Shown here piece by piece: positions 32,389 through 33,104 of a DNA stretch of 33,104 bases. A program made the position numbers and the translations under genes. The notes beneath the pieces were generated by a model. The model searched no databases. It was given only the letters and a program-made list of their open reading frames with translations, and had not been told where the DNA came from. Source of the DNA: Candidatus Kuenenia stuttgartensis (lineage in GTDB: Bacteria; Planctomycetota; Planctomycetia; Planctomycetales; Planctomycetaceae); NCBI GenBank assembly GCA_945861865.1, contig CAMAWN010000048.1, positions 1-33,104 of the forward strand, written 5' to 3'. Position 1 is the first letter of the stretch. Every line of letters begins with the position of its first letter.

Positions 32389-32994
32389 ATGAAACATTTC
32401 ACCAAGACAAAGCGCTTGCTGATCGTGATTCCCGTGGTGTTGGGTGCTGCGGCGGCTTGTACGTGGATACTGGGTGGGTTGGCCTGGTGTCCGCAGCACT
32501 TCGCGCGGCAAGCGCTCGTTCAACGCCATTACCAACAAGCCTGGGATTGGACCCAAACCGCACGACGACTCGATACGCAGGATGCGGAGACCGAGTTTTT
32601 GCAGGCTCGCATTGAACGGAAACGTGGGCACCTAACCGACGCCCTCCGTCACCTGGAGCTCGCGGAAACTTTGGGCGCGGATCGCCGCCGCGTGCGACGA
32701 GAAAAAGTACTCACACAAGCTCAAACCGGAGACCTCGCTGACATTCTGATCGAACTGGACCGAATGCTCATCGACCATTCCGATGACGGCAGCGACATCT
32801 GCGAAGCCTACGTCAATGGACTGCTGATCAACGGCCAGATGGAAACTGCCAACGTGCTGATCGAGCAATGGACGGTCGCATTTCCTACCGATCCGCAGCC
32901 TGACCATTTGAAGGGCAGGATCGCTGAATTCCGGAACCAGCCGGCTCAGGCGGAACACCAGGGCGATTGCGCGATACTGGGCAAGCTGCGATAG
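32389..32994 (+). CDS. Membrane-anchored TPR-like protein
   Basis: A 201-residue protein with a signal anchor (LLIVIPVVLGAAAACTWILGGLAW, about 11-34) followed by helical TPR-like pairs: ARQALVQRHYQQAWDWTQTA, AETEFLQARIERKRGHLTDAL, RHLELAETLGADRRRV, DICEAYVNGLLINGQMETANVL, and HLKGRIAEFRNQPAQAEH. TPR proteins scaffold protein complexes; the partner is unknown. ATG 32389 directly follows an in-frame GTG at 32386; no clear ribosome binding site. The last TPR unit breaks off at a TAG (32992-32994), yet the same frame stays open for 36 more codons to the window edge, so it may be truncated or continue in another form. The gap 32266-32388 holds only a short CGGGAG/CTCCCG hairpin. Confidence 0.7.
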   Translation: MKHFTKTKRLLIVIPVVLGAAAACTWILGGLAWCPQHFARQALVQRHYQQAWDWTQTARRLDTQDAETEFLQARIERKRGHLTDALRHLELAETLGADRRRVRREKVLTQAQTGDLADILIELDRMLIDHSDDGSDICEAYVNGLLINGQMETANVLIEQWTVAFPTDPQPDHLKGRIAEFRNQPAQAEHQGDCAILGKLR

Positions 32995-33104
32995 TTGCGG
33001 CATGGCGATTTGAGGAGTCCGCTCGACAGGATGTTGGGCGATCAAATCGCGTTCGTGTTGGAGGACGAGCATCGTGCCCAAGCAGTCCAGCGTGCGTGTG
33101 GCGA

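Overview
The window looks like a chromosomal piece of a planctomycete. The indicators are a PSCyt1/DUF1549/DUF1553 cytochrome-type protein, a PSCyt1-like/PA14/DUF1592 protein, a DUF1571 protein, a YdjY-domain protein, a ceramidase-like secreted hydrolase, an FG-GAP/VCBS-repeat protein, and many secreted proteins with little operon structure. GC content is high. No rRNA, tRNA, CRISPR array, prophage or intact insertion sequence was seen.

Layout. Positions 1-7250: FG-GAP protein (partial, minus), ceramidase-like hydrolase (plus), DUF1571 protein, YdjY-domain protein with a Tat-type signal, and a secreted nucleoside hydrolase (all minus). Positions 7460-9540: an 80-residue unknown protein, miaA (minus), and an SRPBCC protein translationally coupled to a small membrane protein. 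Positions 9570-11690: an amtB-glnK ammonium module with a terminator after glnK, and a hairpin plus a possible sigma-54 site before amtB. Positions 11750-14280: small membrane protein, A24 prepilin peptidase, Sua5-type threonylcarbamoyl-AMP synthase, then the decayed start of an ECF-type sigma factor gene. Positions 14500-19300: a thioredoxin-fold secreted protein, a Gfo/Idh/MocA oxidoreductase and the DUF1592 protein. Positions 19320-19940: a decayed Phd/VapC-like toxin-antitoxin pair. Positions 19950-22790: a GSA-aminomutase-like aminotransferase followed by a MATE transporter, 4 nt apart. Positions 23060-26930: a double SPOR-like secreted protein with a strong terminator, then an APC permease and a DapA-family lyase. 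Positions 26980-29520: an isochorismatase-ThuA fusion, aroH chorismate mutase, and a 30-residue Arg/Lys-rich protein with its own terminator. Positions 29590-33104: the DUF1549/DUF1553 protein and a TPR protein.

The most unusual feature is a set of dispersed palindromic elements of at least five sequence families (A-E). Family A fills four gaps between convergent genes and in places begins exactly with their TAG stop codons. One A copy, one B copy and one D copy lie in frame inside two large secreted-protein genes, and an E copy forms the C-terminus of MiaA. They resemble in concept the Rickettsia palindromic elements. A second oddity is a roughly 74-residue beta-type domain, like the linker modules of phage structural proteins, inserted into a loop of the APC permease. 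No complete new defence or metabolic system is evident.
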